From positions 186,001 through 250,000 of the forward strand of contig CAWIXH010000017.1 in NCBI GenBank assembly GCA_963839995.1: a stretch of 64,000 nt of DNA, written 5' to 3'. The stretch is from CAWIUB01 sp963839995 (GTDB taxonomy: Bacteria; Actinomycetota; Actinomycetes; Mycobacteriales; Jatrophihabitantaceae). The translations under genes were made by a program, and so were the position numbers. This document shows positions 44,692 to 53,459 of the stretch, in pieces. Position 1 is the stretch's first letter. Each line of letters opens with the position of its first letter. The notes under the pieces are model-generated. The model saw only the letters and a program-made list of their open reading frames with translations, ran no database searches and had not been told where the DNA came from.

Positions 44692-45717
44692 TCAGCGAGC
44701 GAGGCGGTGGGCGAGCCAGGACAGCGCGAGTGGGTAGCGGTAGTCGATCCCGCCGTGGCCGGCGTCGAACAGCTCGAAGTGCACGCGGTCGTCCGGCACG
44801 CCGAGGCGGGCGAGTTCCGCGCGAAAGGCTTCGGCGCCCAGGTCCAGGAACCATTCGTCCTTGGTGCCCCCGTCGATCCAGATTGCCCGCAACGAGCGCA
44901 GCGCATCGGCGTACCGCTCGGCCATCCGGACCGGATCCCAGTCGAGCCACCGGTCCCACACCTGTGGTCGGAGTCGCCCGGACACCGGGTCGAACGGCAG
45001 CTCAGGCGCGCCGTCGTCCCCTGCGGAGAAGCATGCGGCGCAGCCGAGCAGCATCACCAGGGTCTGGTCGCACTCCTTGCTGAATGCGGCGCGTGACCGG
45101 AAGTCGTCCCACCAGCGATTGATGTCGTGGTCATAGTCGCGCAGGTAGCGGACCGCTTTGCCGAAGTCCGGGACGTAGCACAGCTCGTAGAGCGAATCAC
45201 CGGCGTGCGTCGCCAGAGCGCCGAACAGATCGGGGCGCAGCATCGGCGTGATCATCGCGCCGAACCCGCCGGATGACTTGCCGGCGATCGCCCGAGACTC
45301 GGGCCCGGCCAGGGTGCGGTAGCGCTCGTCGACCCACGGCACGACCTCGTCGCAGAGGTAGGAGTGGTAGGCCCCGGTGCCGGGCGAGTCGACGAACTGC
45401 GACCCGCCGTACGCCGTCCACGCGTCGACGTAGACGACGACGCAACCCGGCGCGTCCCCGGAGGCGAAGACGGCGTCGGCGGTTTCGATGAACGGCTGGC
45501 GGAAGGGTGTGCGGTTGGCCCACATGGCAACGTGCCCGGTGTACCCCTGGATGACGTACACCGCGGGATAGCGGGCTGTCCCATCGCCGTAGCCGGGCGG
45601 CGCGTAGACCCACACTGGCCGCTCGTGCGGATCGCCGAGCGGATTGCCGCGCAGCAGTGTGGAGTCGATGGTGTGCCGGTCGAGCCGACCGGCGAGTTCA
45701 GCGTCCCAGGGCAGCAT
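44692..45717 (-). CDS. alpha/beta hydrolase, esterase family
   Basis: 341 residues from ATG 45717 (the frame opens four codons earlier with TTG). Esterase D/Ag85-like fold: WVYAPPGYGDGTARYPAVYVIQGYTG (beta-sheet core), nucleophile elbow AGKSSGGFGAM, catalytic-acid region WIDGGTKDEWF and catalytic His in DAGHGGIDYR. No signal peptide or membrane segment, so probably cytosolic. The substrate is unknown. It is directly upstream of the SOS operon but separated from it by the LexA box. Confidence 0.85.
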   Translation of the reverse strand: MLPWDAELAGRLDRHTIDSTLLRGNPLGDPHERPVWVYAPPGYGDGTARYPAVYVIQGYTGHVAMWANRTPFRQPFIETADAVFASGDAPGCVVVYVDAWTAYGGSQFVDSPGTGAYHSYLCDEVVPWVDERYRTLAGPESRAIAGKSSGGFGAMITPMLRPDLFGALATHAGDSLYELCYVPDFGKAVRYLRDYDHDINRWWDDFRSRAAFSKECDQTLVMLLGCAACFSAGDDGAPELPFDPVSGRLRPQVWDRWLDWDPVRMAERYADALRSLRAIWIDGGTKDEWFLDLGAEAFRAELARLGVPDDRVHFELFDAGHGGIDYRYPLALSWLAHRLAR

Positions 45718-45833
45718 CAGGGCAGTCAACCAGCCCGCTACGACAAATGGCCGAGCGGCTCATTGCCGAGGGTGCGCGACATATTTGTAGGTCGCGGTAG
45801 TGGTTGATCTTGGCCGTGGTCGCAAGCAGTCGC

Positions 45834-46573
45834 TTATGCGGCGGCGGAGTGCTTCCACGCACGGCTGGCGTGTTGGCAGCGCAGGGTGGTGATGGCGGTG
45901 GCGCCGCGGGCGGTCCAGTGCATGCCGGATCGTTTGAGTCGGGCGCCGAGGACGGATTTGCAGCCGGCTTCGACGACGCCGGAGCCGACGAACATGCCGA
46001 GTTTGCGGTAGTAGGCGTAGCGCATGCGGTGGGCGTTGGTCTCGAAGTAGGCCACGGCCTTGTCGAGCTGGTCGGCTTTGGGACCGGACAGGTCGTAGAG
46101 GCGGGCGGCGGCGGAGAGCGCTTCGATGTCGCCGTTGTCCAGCTCGGTGAGCCGGTCCTGGAGCCAGGCGGCGGGGTCGGGCAGGATGAACTCGAGGAGG
46201 CCGGCGAGCTCGTGTAGGTGTTCGCGGGCGTGGTAGAGGTCCACGATCTGGGTCGCGGCGGGGAACCGTTGGTCGGCGAGGTTCCAGATCCAGCGGGCGC
46301 CGTCGCCGAGCACGGCGAGTTGGCGGATGTGGTCGCTGCCGCGGCGGCGGGCTTCGGCCTCGAGGAGGTCGGCGAAGGTCTCGACCGGGTCCAGGGTGGC
46401 CAGGTAGCTGGTCGAGTCGGGGTCGCGGACCGGGTGCCCCTCCTCGTCGGTCTTCGTTTGGGTGAACAGGCAGGCGAGTTTGGCTTCGCGGGTGCGGGCC
46501 CGCCCGTCTGGTCCTTTTGCCGGAGCGGCCGGTGGTTTCGCTGGCGCGCATCGGGAGGCCGGTTGCCGTGAGC
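45834..46573 (-). pseudogene. ISKra4 transposase, C-terminal fragment
   Basis: From the IS256 junction the frame begins LTATGLPMRASETTGRSGK, then shifts at an A-run (46514-46517 on the complement) to GPDGRARTREAKLACLFTQT, DSTSYLATLDPVETFADLLEA, LGDGARWIWNLADQRFP, FVGSGVVEAGCKSVLGARLK and ends at 45834. These are the ISKra4 catalytic-domain motifs, including DGARWIWN and the late E in VVEAGCK. The N-terminal part is on the far side of the IS256 element and about 60-100 residues appear to be missing between them. One extra A accounts for the shift. Confidence 0.8.
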
Positions 46574-46653
46574 GTGTCAGATGGTCTGTGTACGGGAGGT
46601 GCCTGAGAGCCTGAAGTGACTGATGTGGCTTCAGGTGGAAGGAGACACCGAGC

Positions 46654-48081
46654 ATGTGCGCAGCAATGATCACCGATCTGGGGCCGGAGTCGTCGATGCC
46701 GGGCCGGGCGACACCACCGGCGCCGCCCCCGTGGGCGTGCGAGCAGACTCGCGCCCGGACGGCCGCCGAGCTGGCCGACGAGCTGGTGGACGAGGCGTGG
46801 CTGGACCAGCTGATCGCCTCCGCCGGGGCGGGCGAGTTGCGGTTGACCGGCGAGGGCGGGTTCCTGCCGGAGTTGATCAAGCGGGTCCTGGAGCGGGGAC
46901 TGGAGGTCGAACGCACTGATCACCTGGGCTATGAGAAGGGAGACCCGGCCGGGCGCGGCGCGCCGAACTCGCGCAACGGCACCACCCCGAAGACGGTGCT
47001 CACCGAGGCCGGGCCGATCGGGCTGGAGGTGCCCCGCGACCGGCTCGGCACGTTCACTCCGCGGCTGGTGCCCAAGGGTGAGCGGCGACTCGCCGGCGGC
47101 CTCGACGACATGATCATCAGCTTGTATGCGGGCGGGATGACGGTCCGCGACATCGAACACCACCTGGTGCGCACGTTGGGCGTCGAGGTGTCCCGGGAGA
47201 CCATCTCCAAGATCACCGACGCGGTGCTGGAAGAGGTCAAGGCCTGGCAGGCCCGGCCGCTGGATGCGATCTACCCGATCATCTACGTCGACGCGCTGGT
47301 GGTGAAGGTCCGCGACGGCGCGCACGTGATGAACAAGGCCGCGCACATCGTCGTCGGCGTGGACACCGACGGAATCAAGCACGTGCTGGGCATCTGGGTG
47401 CAGAACGCCGAGGGCGCGAGGTTCTGGCTGCAGGTGTTCACCGAGCTGCGCAACCGCGGGGTGCGCGACGTGCTGATCGCCTGCTGCGACGGGCTTGAAG
47501 GCCTGCCCGAGGCGATCGAGACCGTCTGGCCCAAGACGGTGACCCAGACCTGCGTGGTCCACCTCATTCGGGCGGCCATGCGGTATGTGTCCTACGGCGA
47601 CCGCAAGGCCGTCGCCGCCGCCCTCAAACCGATCTACACCGCGGCCACCGAAGACGCCGCCCTCGAGGCCCTCGCGGCGTTCACCGAAGGCGAGCTGGGC
47701 CGCCGCTACCCCGGCGCGGTCGGCGTCTGGGAACGCGCCTGGGAACGGTTCACCCCGTTCTTGGCCTTCCCACCGCAAGTAAGGAAGATCATCTACACGA
47801 CCAATGCCATCGAAAGCCTGAACTACCAACTCCGCAAGATCATCAAGAACCGAGGGCACTTCCCCTCCGACGAGGCGGTGGTCAAGCTGCTCTGGCTGGC
47901 CATCTGCGACATCGAGGACAAGCGCGCCCGCGCCCGGGAGAAGGAACGCCGCCGCAAGCCCGTCAACCACCGCACCGCACCCGGCCGGCTCGTCGAGGGC
48001 CAACTCGTCACCGGCTGGAAACAGGCCCTCAACGCCCTCGACATCGCCTACCCCGGCCGCCTGCCGCAAGGAGTGAACTGA
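46654..48081 (+). CDS. IS256-family transposase
   Basis: 475 residues from ATG 46654, full length. DDE transposase of the MULE/IS256 superfamily: RNGTTPKTVLTEAGPI, DDMIISLYAGGMTVRDIEHH, first Asp in IIYVDALVVKVRD, second Asp in IACCDGLEGLPEAIETVWP and the Glu in TTNAIESLNYQLRK. All three catalytic acids are present and the frame is unbroken, so the element may still be active. A second small gene starts one base after its stop. Confidence 0.93.
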   Translation: MCAAMITDLGPESSMPGRATPPAPPPWACEQTRARTAAELADELVDEAWLDQLIASAGAGELRLTGEGGFLPELIKRVLERGLEVERTDHLGYEKGDPAGRGAPNSRNGTTPKTVLTEAGPIGLEVPRDRLGTFTPRLVPKGERRLAGGLDDMIISLYAGGMTVRDIEHHLVRTLGVEVSRETISKITDAVLEEVKAWQARPLDAIYPIIYVDALVVKVRDGAHVMNKAAHIVVGVDTDGIKHVLGIWVQNAEGARFWLQVFTELRNRGVRDVLIACCDGLEGLPEAIETVWPKTVTQTCVVHLIRAAMRYVSYGDRKAVAAALKPIYTAATEDAALEALAAFTEGELGRRYPGAVGVWERAWERFTPFLAFPPQVRKIIYTTNAIESLNYQLRKIIKNRGHFPSDEAVVKLLWLAICDIEDKRARAREKERRRKPVNHRTAPGRLVEGQLVTGWKQALNALDIAYPGRLPQGVN

Positions 48082-48082
48082 C

Positions 48083-48343
48083 GTGACCGGAAACGATCAC
48101 CGGCCCGCCTACAGCACGCTGCGATCACCCTGGGTGCTCGTCGAGGACGGCGTCGTCGACCACAGCGCCGAAGTGCTCGAACGGCTCACCAACTGGCTGC
48201 TGACCGGCACCGACACCGCCGCGATCACCCGCTGCACCCGCGCGCTATCCCTCGGCGAGACCGACGACCCGATCAGCATCGCCTCCTGGACCGACGCGCT
48301 CGCAGCACGCCTGCGTCACCGAGCCGAACAAGCCCAACTCTGA
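48083..48343 (+). CDS. small IS256-associated protein
   Basis: 86 residues from GTG 48083, immediately after the transposase stop, so translation is coupled. Composition is mixed, helical, with TAAITRCTRALSLGETDDPIS in the middle; no known motif. It lies inside the terminal repeats and therefore travels with the element. Function unknown; a regulator or accessory of transposition is possible. Confidence 0.6.
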   Translation: MTGNDHRPAYSTLRSPWVLVEDGVVDHSAEVLERLTNWLLTGTDTAAITRCTRALSLGETDDPISIASWTDALAARLRHRAEQAQL

Positions 48344-48393
48344 ACACCCACCAACATCAACAAGGAGCACCCCACACACAGAAGACTTGACAA

Positions 48394-48857
48394 GCTCGCG
48401 AGCAGGGCCGCGGCCTGGGCGAACGGCGCGGCAGCGCCGGCGCGGGCGGTCATCGCCCGCAGCCCGGGTGACAGCGACACCCCGGCCACGTCGAGCTGAT
48501 CGTCGCGCGGCAGGACGCCACGGCGGCAGTCGGGGCAGTGGTAGTAGGCGCGTCGCAGCACGATCGGGCCGAGCACCGTGTCGATCGTCTTGGTGCGGTA
48601 GGCGACGAAGCCGGCGTCATGTCCGGCGCCGCAATCGACACGCGGGCCGTGATGCCCGGCATCACCGTCCAGCAGCTGTTCGAGCAGCGACGCGCCGAGG
48701 GTCGTCATCGCGGTGCGGATCGCGGTCTCCACCGCGGCCAGCCCCCGCTGTTTGCCTGGGCCTGCGCCGGGGTCCAGAGCGTGCGTGGCCAGCTCGGCCA
48801 GCCGCGCTACCTCGGCCGCGAAGTCCGCCTGGAGCGTGCTGAAGAGCCCCCTTTTTG
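48394..48857 (-). pseudogene. ISKra4 transposase, N-terminal fragment
   Basis: Frame reading RGLFSTLQADFAAEVARLAE, EQLLDGDAGHHGPRVDCGAG, FVAYRTKTIDTVLGPIVLRR, AYYHCPDCRRGVLPRDDQL (CxxC knuckle) and APFAQAAALLAS, then cut by the IS256 right end. No usable start codon occurs near its beginning (the first is GTG 48732, well inside); it looks like the second reading frame of a frameshifted product of the DUF6788 gene. Confidence 0.75.
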
Positions 48858-49247
48858 GCCGTCGGTGCCGGCCGGGGCATCCTGTCCGCCGGCCTCGCCG
48901 GCCAGCGCCGACACCGGCCGCGCCTGGCAGATCGCCTCGTTGACGTCGATCAGCTCGTCTACGAGCTGCCTGAACCGCCGGTAATTACCGATCTCGGCGC
49001 GTGCCTTGTCCAGCTCGGGGCCGGGCCGCAGGTGCACCGTCACGGTCTTGCCGGCGACCTTCTTCGTCAGCACGTGCTGTGGGCCGTGGCCCGGGTGCTC
49101 GGCATCGGCGCACGCGCAGTTCGCCTTGCCGCAGCGGCGCATCACCTGCGACAGACTTCCCGGGCGGAAGTCGCCCACCGCGGCAAGCTCCTCACGCAGT
49201 CGGGCTCGCTGCTGCTCGAGTTCGGGCAGTGCTGCGGATCGGGTCAC
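48807..49247 (-). CDS. DUF6788 protein of the ISKra4 element (ORF A)
   Basis: 146 residues from GTG 49247 with ribosome site AGGAGGAG. The core LREELAAVGDFRPGSLSQVMRR, CGKANCACADAEHPGHGP (CxxxxCxC zinc-like cluster) and VTVHLRPGPELDKARAEIGNYRRFRQLVDELI matches proteins encoded upstream of ISKra4 transposases. The tail after residue 125 is the transposase region read in another frame. At A5G5 (48847-48856 on the complement) a -1 slip would pass into the transposase frame. Confidence 0.75.
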   Translation of the reverse strand: MTRSAALPELEQQRARLREELAAVGDFRPGSLSQVMRRCGKANCACADAEHPGHGPQHVLTKKVAGKTVTVHLRPGPELDKARAEIGNYRRFRQLVDELIDVNEAICQARPVSALAGEAGGQDAPAGTDGQKGGSSARSRRTSRPR

Positions 49248-49255
49248 GCTCTCCT

Positions 49256-49289
49256 CCTAGTCTGAGAGTACAACAACTATCAGACTAGG
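49256..49289. repeat. 10-base perfect palindrome at the ISKra4 right end
   Basis: CCTAGTCTGA (49256-49265) and TCAGACTAGG (49280-49289) are perfect inverted repeats with a 14-base loop that contains a further AGT/ACT pairing. It lies just upstream of the DUF6788 ribosome site. It could be an operator for the element's own gene or a subterminal hairpin. Confidence 0.7.
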
Positions 49290-49295
49290 GGCGAG

Positions 49296-50543
49296 TTACC
49301 GCGATCCTGGGGAACTGAGATGACCACCTACATTCGCGTCGCGCACCCCATTGCCGATTGCGACCACGCCGCCGACCACCACCACAGACGGTGCCCCGAT
49401 CCGGGCCGCGCCGGCCGCGGCGGCAAGGCCGTCGAGCCGCGCCCGCACGATGCGTTCGCCGTCGAGCGTGGCCCGATGGATCACCGCGGCGGGAGTCGAG
49501 GCTGGACGGCCGTGGGCGATCAGTGCCGCGCAGATCTGATCCAGCCGCTCCATCGCCATGAGCAGCACGAGCGTCTGGGTCCCGGCGGCAAGCGCCGGCC
49601 AGTCCAGACCGCCGTCCGGCGAGCTGCCTGGGTCGAGATGACCGGAGACCACCGTGAAGTCGGCCGAGACGCCGCGGTGGGTCAACGGGATGCCGGCCAC
49701 CGCCGGCGCGGCGAGTGCCGAGCTGATACCCGGTACCACGGTCACCGGGATCCCCGCCGCGACGCAGGCGAGCAGTTCCTCCCCACCCCGGCCGAACACG
49801 AACGGATCCCCGCCCTTGAGCCGGACTACGCGCTTGCCGCCGCGGGCCCGATCGATCAGCACCGCGTTGATCTCGTCCTGGGTCAGGTTGTGCCGATGCG
49901 CCGCCTTGCCGCAGTCGACGATCTCGGCGTCGTCCGGAAGATCATCGAGTAGGCCTCGCGGAGCCAGCCGATCGACGACGACGACGTCCGCGGCAGCCAC
50001 CAGCCGGCGGCCGCGCACCGTGATCAGCTCGGGGTCGCCCGGTCCCCCGCCGACCAGCGCCACCGATCCCGTCACCGCCGGACGCAGGGGCCGGGCCGGC
50101 AAGTCGCCCGCGTCGAGCGCCAAGGAGATCGCGGCGCGCAACTGCTGCGACCGGCGCGGATCGTCCCCGCCGGTGATCGCCACGGTGAGCCCGTCCTTGC
50201 GCAGGACGGCCGGGGTCCGCGCGCTGCCTCCGGCGGCGACATCGGCGCGGACGCAGAACACCCGCTGCCGCACGGCTTCCGCGGCAACAGCGGCGTTGAC
50301 GTCGCGATCACCGGTGCACGTGCAGACGAGCCACGCCCCGCCGACGTCGGCCGAGTCGAAGGGCCGCCGGCTCACCACGACTCCGAGCGCCTCGATGTCA
50401 GCTGAGACTGACGGGGCGACGACCTCGACCGATGCCCCTGCCTCGACCAGGGCGATTACCCGCCGGGTCGCCACCGCTCCCCCGCCGACGACGAGCACCC
50501 GACGCCCGCGCAGGTCGAGCAGGAGCGGAAAGCCGGTCACCAC
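49296..50543 (-). CDS. cysG: sirohaem synthase (uroporphyrinogen-III methyltransferase / precorrin-2 dehydrogenase)
   Basis: 415 residues from GTG 50543. N-terminal domain (about 1-150) is the precorrin-2 dehydrogenase/ferrochelatase with VLVVGGGAVATRR; the C-terminal domain is the uroporphyrinogen-III C-methyltransferase with VALVGGGPGDPELITVRG, VRLKGGDPFVFGRGGEE and VVPGISSALAAPAVAGIP. It makes sirohaem, the cofactor of the nearby sulfite reductase. The last about 10 residues (GGHLSSPGSR) read into the ISKra4 end, so insertion may have altered the C-terminus slightly. Follows cysN by 24 bases. Confidence 0.93.
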   Translation of the reverse strand: MVTGFPLLLDLRGRRVLVVGGGAVATRRVIALVEAGASVEVVAPSVSADIEALGVVVSRRPFDSADVGGAWLVCTCTGDRDVNAAVAAEAVRQRVFCVRADVAAGGSARTPAVLRKDGLTVAITGGDDPRRSQQLRAAISLALDAGDLPARPLRPAVTGSVALVGGGPGDPELITVRGRRLVAAADVVVVDRLAPRGLLDDLPDDAEIVDCGKAAHRHNLTQDEINAVLIDRARGGKRVVRLKGGDPFVFGRGGEELLACVAAGIPVTVVPGISSALAAPAVAGIPLTHRGVSADFTVVSGHLDPGSSPDGGLDWPALAAGTQTLVLLMAMERLDQICAALIAHGRPASTPAAVIHRATLDGERIVRARLDGLAAAAGAARIGAPSVVVVGGVVAIGNGVRDANVGGHLSSPGSR

Positions 50544-50567
50544 GCCATTCTGTCCGGAACCGCGGCC

Positions 50568-51818
50568 TTACCCGTCGGCGACCATGCCCGCAGCGACGGT
50601 CGCGCCCGAGCCCTCGTCGACCAGCAGGAACGCGCCCGTCGAGCGATTTACCGAGTACGCGTCGACGGCGATGGGCTCTGCAGTACGCAGCCGCACCACG
50701 CCGATGTCGTTGAGCTGCAACTCGTCCGCGGCCGAGGACGTCACCGTGCTGACGTCCAGTCGGCTGACGACCGCGTCGACCACGGCGCGTACGTCCCGGG
50801 TGGTGTGCCGCAGCGAGAACCGGTCGGCGGCACGCAACGGCCGGTCGGACAACCAGCACACCGTGGCCGTCAGCTCCCGCACGACCTCGGGCCGCGGCTC
50901 GCGGTCGACGGCGATCAAGTCCCCACGGGAGACGTCCACCTCGTCGGCCAACCGTACGACGACCGACCGGCCAGCCGTTGCTTCCGGCAAGGTTCCGTCA
51001 GCCGTGTCGATGCCGCTCACTGTGCTGGACCGACCGGACGGGAGCACAACCACCAGATCGCCGACGCGGAGCGGGCCGGCCTCGATCCGGCCGGCATATC
51101 CGCGATAGTCCGGGTTGTCGGCCGACCGGGGCCGCATGACGACCTGCACGGGCAGCCGCGCGGGGATCTGCGTTCCCGCCCGGGATTGGACATCCTCGAG
51201 GAACTCCAGCAGCGCCTTGCCCCGGTACCAGGCCATCCGGACGGACCGGTCGACGACGTTATCGCCGGACAGCGCCGCCATCGGAATCGGCGTGAACGAC
51301 GACAGCCCGAGGCCGTCCGCCGCCGCGGCGAAGTAGGTGACGACCTGGTCGAACACCTCCTCGGCGTAGCCCACCAGGTCCATCTTGTTCACGGCCAGCA
51401 CCACATGCTCGACCCGCAGCAGCGACGCCACCGCGGCATGCCGCTTGGTCTGCTCGACCACGCCGTTGCGCGCGTCGACGAGGATCACCGCGACGTCTGC
51501 GGTCGAGGCGCCGGTCACCGTGTTGCGGGTGTACTGCACGTGCCCGGGGGTGTCGGCCAGCACGAACGTCCGCCGGGCGGTCGCGAAGTACCGGTACGCG
51601 ACGTCGATGGTGATGCCCTGCTCCCGCTCAGCCCGCAGCCCGTCGACGAGCAGGGCGAGGTCAGCGCCGTCGTAGCCGCGCCGTTCGCTCGCCGCCTCGA
51701 CCGCGCTGAGTTGATCGGTCAGCACGGCCCGGGCGTCGTGCAGCAGCCGGCCCACCAGCGTGGACTTCCCGTCGTCGACCGATCCGGCCGTCACGACGCG
51801 CAGGAGTTCACCGGGCAT
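50568..51818 (-). CDS. cysN: sulfate adenylyltransferase subunit 1
   Basis: 416 residues from ATG 51818. GTPase subunit of ATP sulfurylase: P-loop AGSVDDGKSTLVGRLL, switch EREQGITIDVAYRYF, DTPGHVQYTRN and NKMDLVGY are translation-factor-type G motifs. The length is that of stand-alone CysN; there is no fused APS kinase, consistent with a separate cysC two genes upstream. With CysD it makes adenylylsulfate from sulfate and ATP. Confidence 0.96.
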   Translation of the reverse strand: MPGELLRVVTAGSVDDGKSTLVGRLLHDARAVLTDQLSAVEAASERRGYDGADLALLVDGLRAEREQGITIDVAYRYFATARRTFVLADTPGHVQYTRNTVTGASTADVAVILVDARNGVVEQTKRHAAVASLLRVEHVVLAVNKMDLVGYAEEVFDQVVTYFAAAADGLGLSSFTPIPMAALSGDNVVDRSVRMAWYRGKALLEFLEDVQSRAGTQIPARLPVQVVMRPRSADNPDYRGYAGRIEAGPLRVGDLVVVLPSGRSSTVSGIDTADGTLPEATAGRSVVVRLADEVDVSRGDLIAVDREPRPEVVRELTATVCWLSDRPLRAADRFSLRHTTRDVRAVVDAVVSRLDVSTVTSSAADELQLNDIGVVRLRTAEPIAVDAYSVNRSTGAFLLVDEGSGATVAAGMVADG

Positions 51819-51833
51819 TGATATTCACAGGCC

Positions 51834-52754
51834 CTAGAAATAGCCCTGCCGCTTGCGGTCTTCCATCGCCGCTTCGCTGGCCCGATCGTCCGCTCGGGTA
51901 GCGCCCCGTTCCGAGATGGTGGCTGCCGCGGTCTCCGCGATCACCCCCGCGACGTCACTCGCGATGGAGCGGATCGCGCCGGTGCAGGTCGCGTCACCGA
52001 CCGTGCGATAGCGCACGGATTCGGTGGTCACGGTGTCACCGTTACCCGGCTGCGTCCACGGAGTTACTGCCAGCAGCATGCCGTCCCGTGCGAAGACCTG
52101 ACGCTCGTGTGCGTAGTAGATGCTGGGCACCTCGATGCCCTCGCGCTCGACGTAGGCCCAGACGTCGAGCTCGGTCCAGTTCGACAGCGGAAACACCCGG
52201 ACGTGTTCTCCGGTGCGGTGCCGGCCGTTGTAGAGATTCCACAGCTCGGGACGTTGGTTGCGTGGATCCCACTGGCCGAAGTCGTCGCGTATGGAGAAGA
52301 CGCGCTCTTTCGCACGGGATTTCTCCTCGTCCCGGCGTGCGCCGCCCAGCACGGCGTCGAACCGGTGCCCGGTGATCGCATCGAGCAGGGTCGTCGTTTG
52401 CAGCGGGTTGCGCGATCGGCCCGGCGCTTCGCGCACCCGCCCCGAGTCGATCGAGTCCTGGACACTCGCGATCACCAGCTTGACACCCAGGCTGGTGACG
52501 TGCCGGTCGCGGTACTCGATGACCTCGGGGAAGTTGTGGCCGGTGTCGACGTGCATGATCGGGAAGGGCACCCGTCCCGGCCAGAACGCCTTGCTGGCCA
52601 GGTGCAGCAGGACGATGGAGTCCTTGCCGCCGGAGAACAGCAGCACCGGACGCTCGAACTGGCCGACGACCTCACGCAGGATGTGGATCGCCTCGTCCTC
52701 GAGGCCAGCGAGCCAAGTGCGGTCGAGTGTCGGTCGAGTCGCTACCGTGGTCAC
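51834..52754 (-). CDS. cysD: sulfate adenylyltransferase subunit 2
   Basis: 306 residues; GTG 52754 overlaps the cysC stop (GTGA). PP-loop ATP pyrophosphatase fold: VLLFSGGKDSIVLLHLASKA holds the SGGKDS motif, with HVDTGHNFPEVIEYRD, LGGARRDEEKSRAKER and VFPLSNWTELDVWAYV. Ends DRKRQGYF, the usual C-terminus. Catalytic partner of CysN. Part of the run cysC-cysD-cysN-cysG downstream of a leader peptide. Confidence 0.96.
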   Translation of the reverse strand: MTTVATRPTLDRTWLAGLEDEAIHILREVVGQFERPVLLFSGGKDSIVLLHLASKAFWPGRVPFPIMHVDTGHNFPEVIEYRDRHVTSLGVKLVIASVQDSIDSGRVREAPGRSRNPLQTTTLLDAITGHRFDAVLGGARRDEEKSRAKERVFSIRDDFGQWDPRNQRPELWNLYNGRHRTGEHVRVFPLSNWTELDVWAYVEREGIEVPSIYYAHERQVFARDGMLLAVTPWTQPGNGDTVTTESVRYRTVGDATCTGAIRSIASDVAGVIAETAAATISERGATRADDRASEAAMEDRKRQGYF

Positions 52755-53338
52755 AACAGATTCTCCTTGTACAGCAGGGCGAATAGCTCGTCGACAACGT
52801 CGTGGACGCTCCGGCCGCTGGTATCGAGACGAAGATTGGGATTGACCGGCGGCTGGTAGTCGCCGTCGATGCCCGTCAGCCCGGCCAGCGCGCCGCCGCG
52901 CTGTTTCGCATACAGACCTTTGACGTCGCGTCGAGCGCAGACCTCGACCGGGGTGGCTACGTGGATCTCGAAGAACGGCACCTCCGCCGACTGGTGCCAG
53001 GCCCGTACGTCCTCGCGGGCCGCCGCGTACGGAGAGACCACCGAGGCGAGCACGAGCACGCCGTGACGGGCCAGGAGTTGGGCCACCCAGCCGATGCGCG
53101 CGACGTTCGCGTCGCGGTCGGCGCGGGTGTACCCGAGCTCCGGAGACAGGATCGGCCGCACCTCGTCACCGTCGAGGACCTCCACGCCGCGCCCGGCGGC
53201 ACGCGCGCGATCCGCGAGTCCGTGGGCGATCGTCGTCTTGCCGGCACTGGGCAGGCCGGTGAGCCAGACAGTGGCACCGAGTGCCGCTTCTGGGCGAGGC
53301 CCCGCAGCGGACGACAAGGTGGTCGGGTGGAACTGCAT
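52751..53338 (-). CDS. cysC: adenylylsulfate kinase
   Basis: 195 residues from ATG 53338, with GAAGGA upstream; GTG 53371 is an alternative. P-loop LTGLPSAGKTTIAHGLA, DGDEVRPILSPELGYTRADRD, RIGWVAQLLARHGV and KGLYAKQR are APS-kinase signatures. It makes PAPS from APS. As cysH here encodes a 4Fe-4S APS-type reductase, CysC probably supplies PAPS for sulfation rather than for reduction. First gene of the minus-strand sulfur arm, preceded by a leader peptide. Confidence 0.93.
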   Translation of the reverse strand: MQFHPTTLSSAAGPRPEAALGATVWLTGLPSAGKTTIAHGLADRARAAGRGVEVLDGDEVRPILSPELGYTRADRDANVARIGWVAQLLARHGVLVLASVVSPYAAAREDVRAWHQSAEVPFFEIHVATPVEVCARRDVKGLYAKQRGGALAGLTGIDGDYQPPVNPNLRLDTSGRSVHDVVDELFALLYKENLL

Positions 53339-53370
53339 GGCGTCGTCCTTCGGTCGCGTCGACAGGCACA

Positions 53371-53412
53371 CGTACGCATCGGACGTACGGGCCGGGGCGA
53401 GCGGCCGGCTCG
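53371..53412 (-). other. two small hairpins before cysC
   Basis: CGTACG-CATCGGA-CGTACG (53371-53389) and CGAGC-GGCCG-GCTCG (53398-53412) lie between the end of the leader peptide (53460) and cysC. They could form part of an attenuator. No alternative pairing was established by calculation. Confidence 0.3.
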
Positions 53413-53459
53413 TCGCGCGAGCCGTCAGCGGCGGCGCGACTGCTCAGGGAGCCGGCTGA

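Larger units (their letters stand above)
46574..48393 (+). mobile_element. IS256-family insertion sequence
   Basis: 1820 bases with imperfect terminal inverted repeats: left end GTGTCAGATGGTCTGTGTAC and right end, read inward, TTGTCAAGTCTTCTGTGTGT, about 15 of 20 matching. It carries a full transposase gene and a small second gene. The flanks (CCGTGAGC left, GCTCGCGA right) do not form an 8-base target duplication, so an adjacent deletion probably followed insertion. Confidence 0.8.
45792..49304 (-). mobile_element. ISKra4-family element, interrupted
   Basis: Minus-strand pieces of an ISKra4-type transposase lie on both sides of an IS256-family element (46574-48393), and its accessory DUF6788 gene precedes them. 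The ends are not certain: TCGCGGTA at 45792-45799 and its reverse complement at 49297-49304 are candidate terminal inverted repeats, the second touching the end of cysG. A 10-base hairpin lies just inside the right end at 49256-49289. Confidence 0.55.

Noticed and set aside
45760..48069. 769-codon minus-strand ORF over the IS256 transposase
   Set aside because: Mostly antisense of the transposase; only its end coincides with ISKra4 residues.
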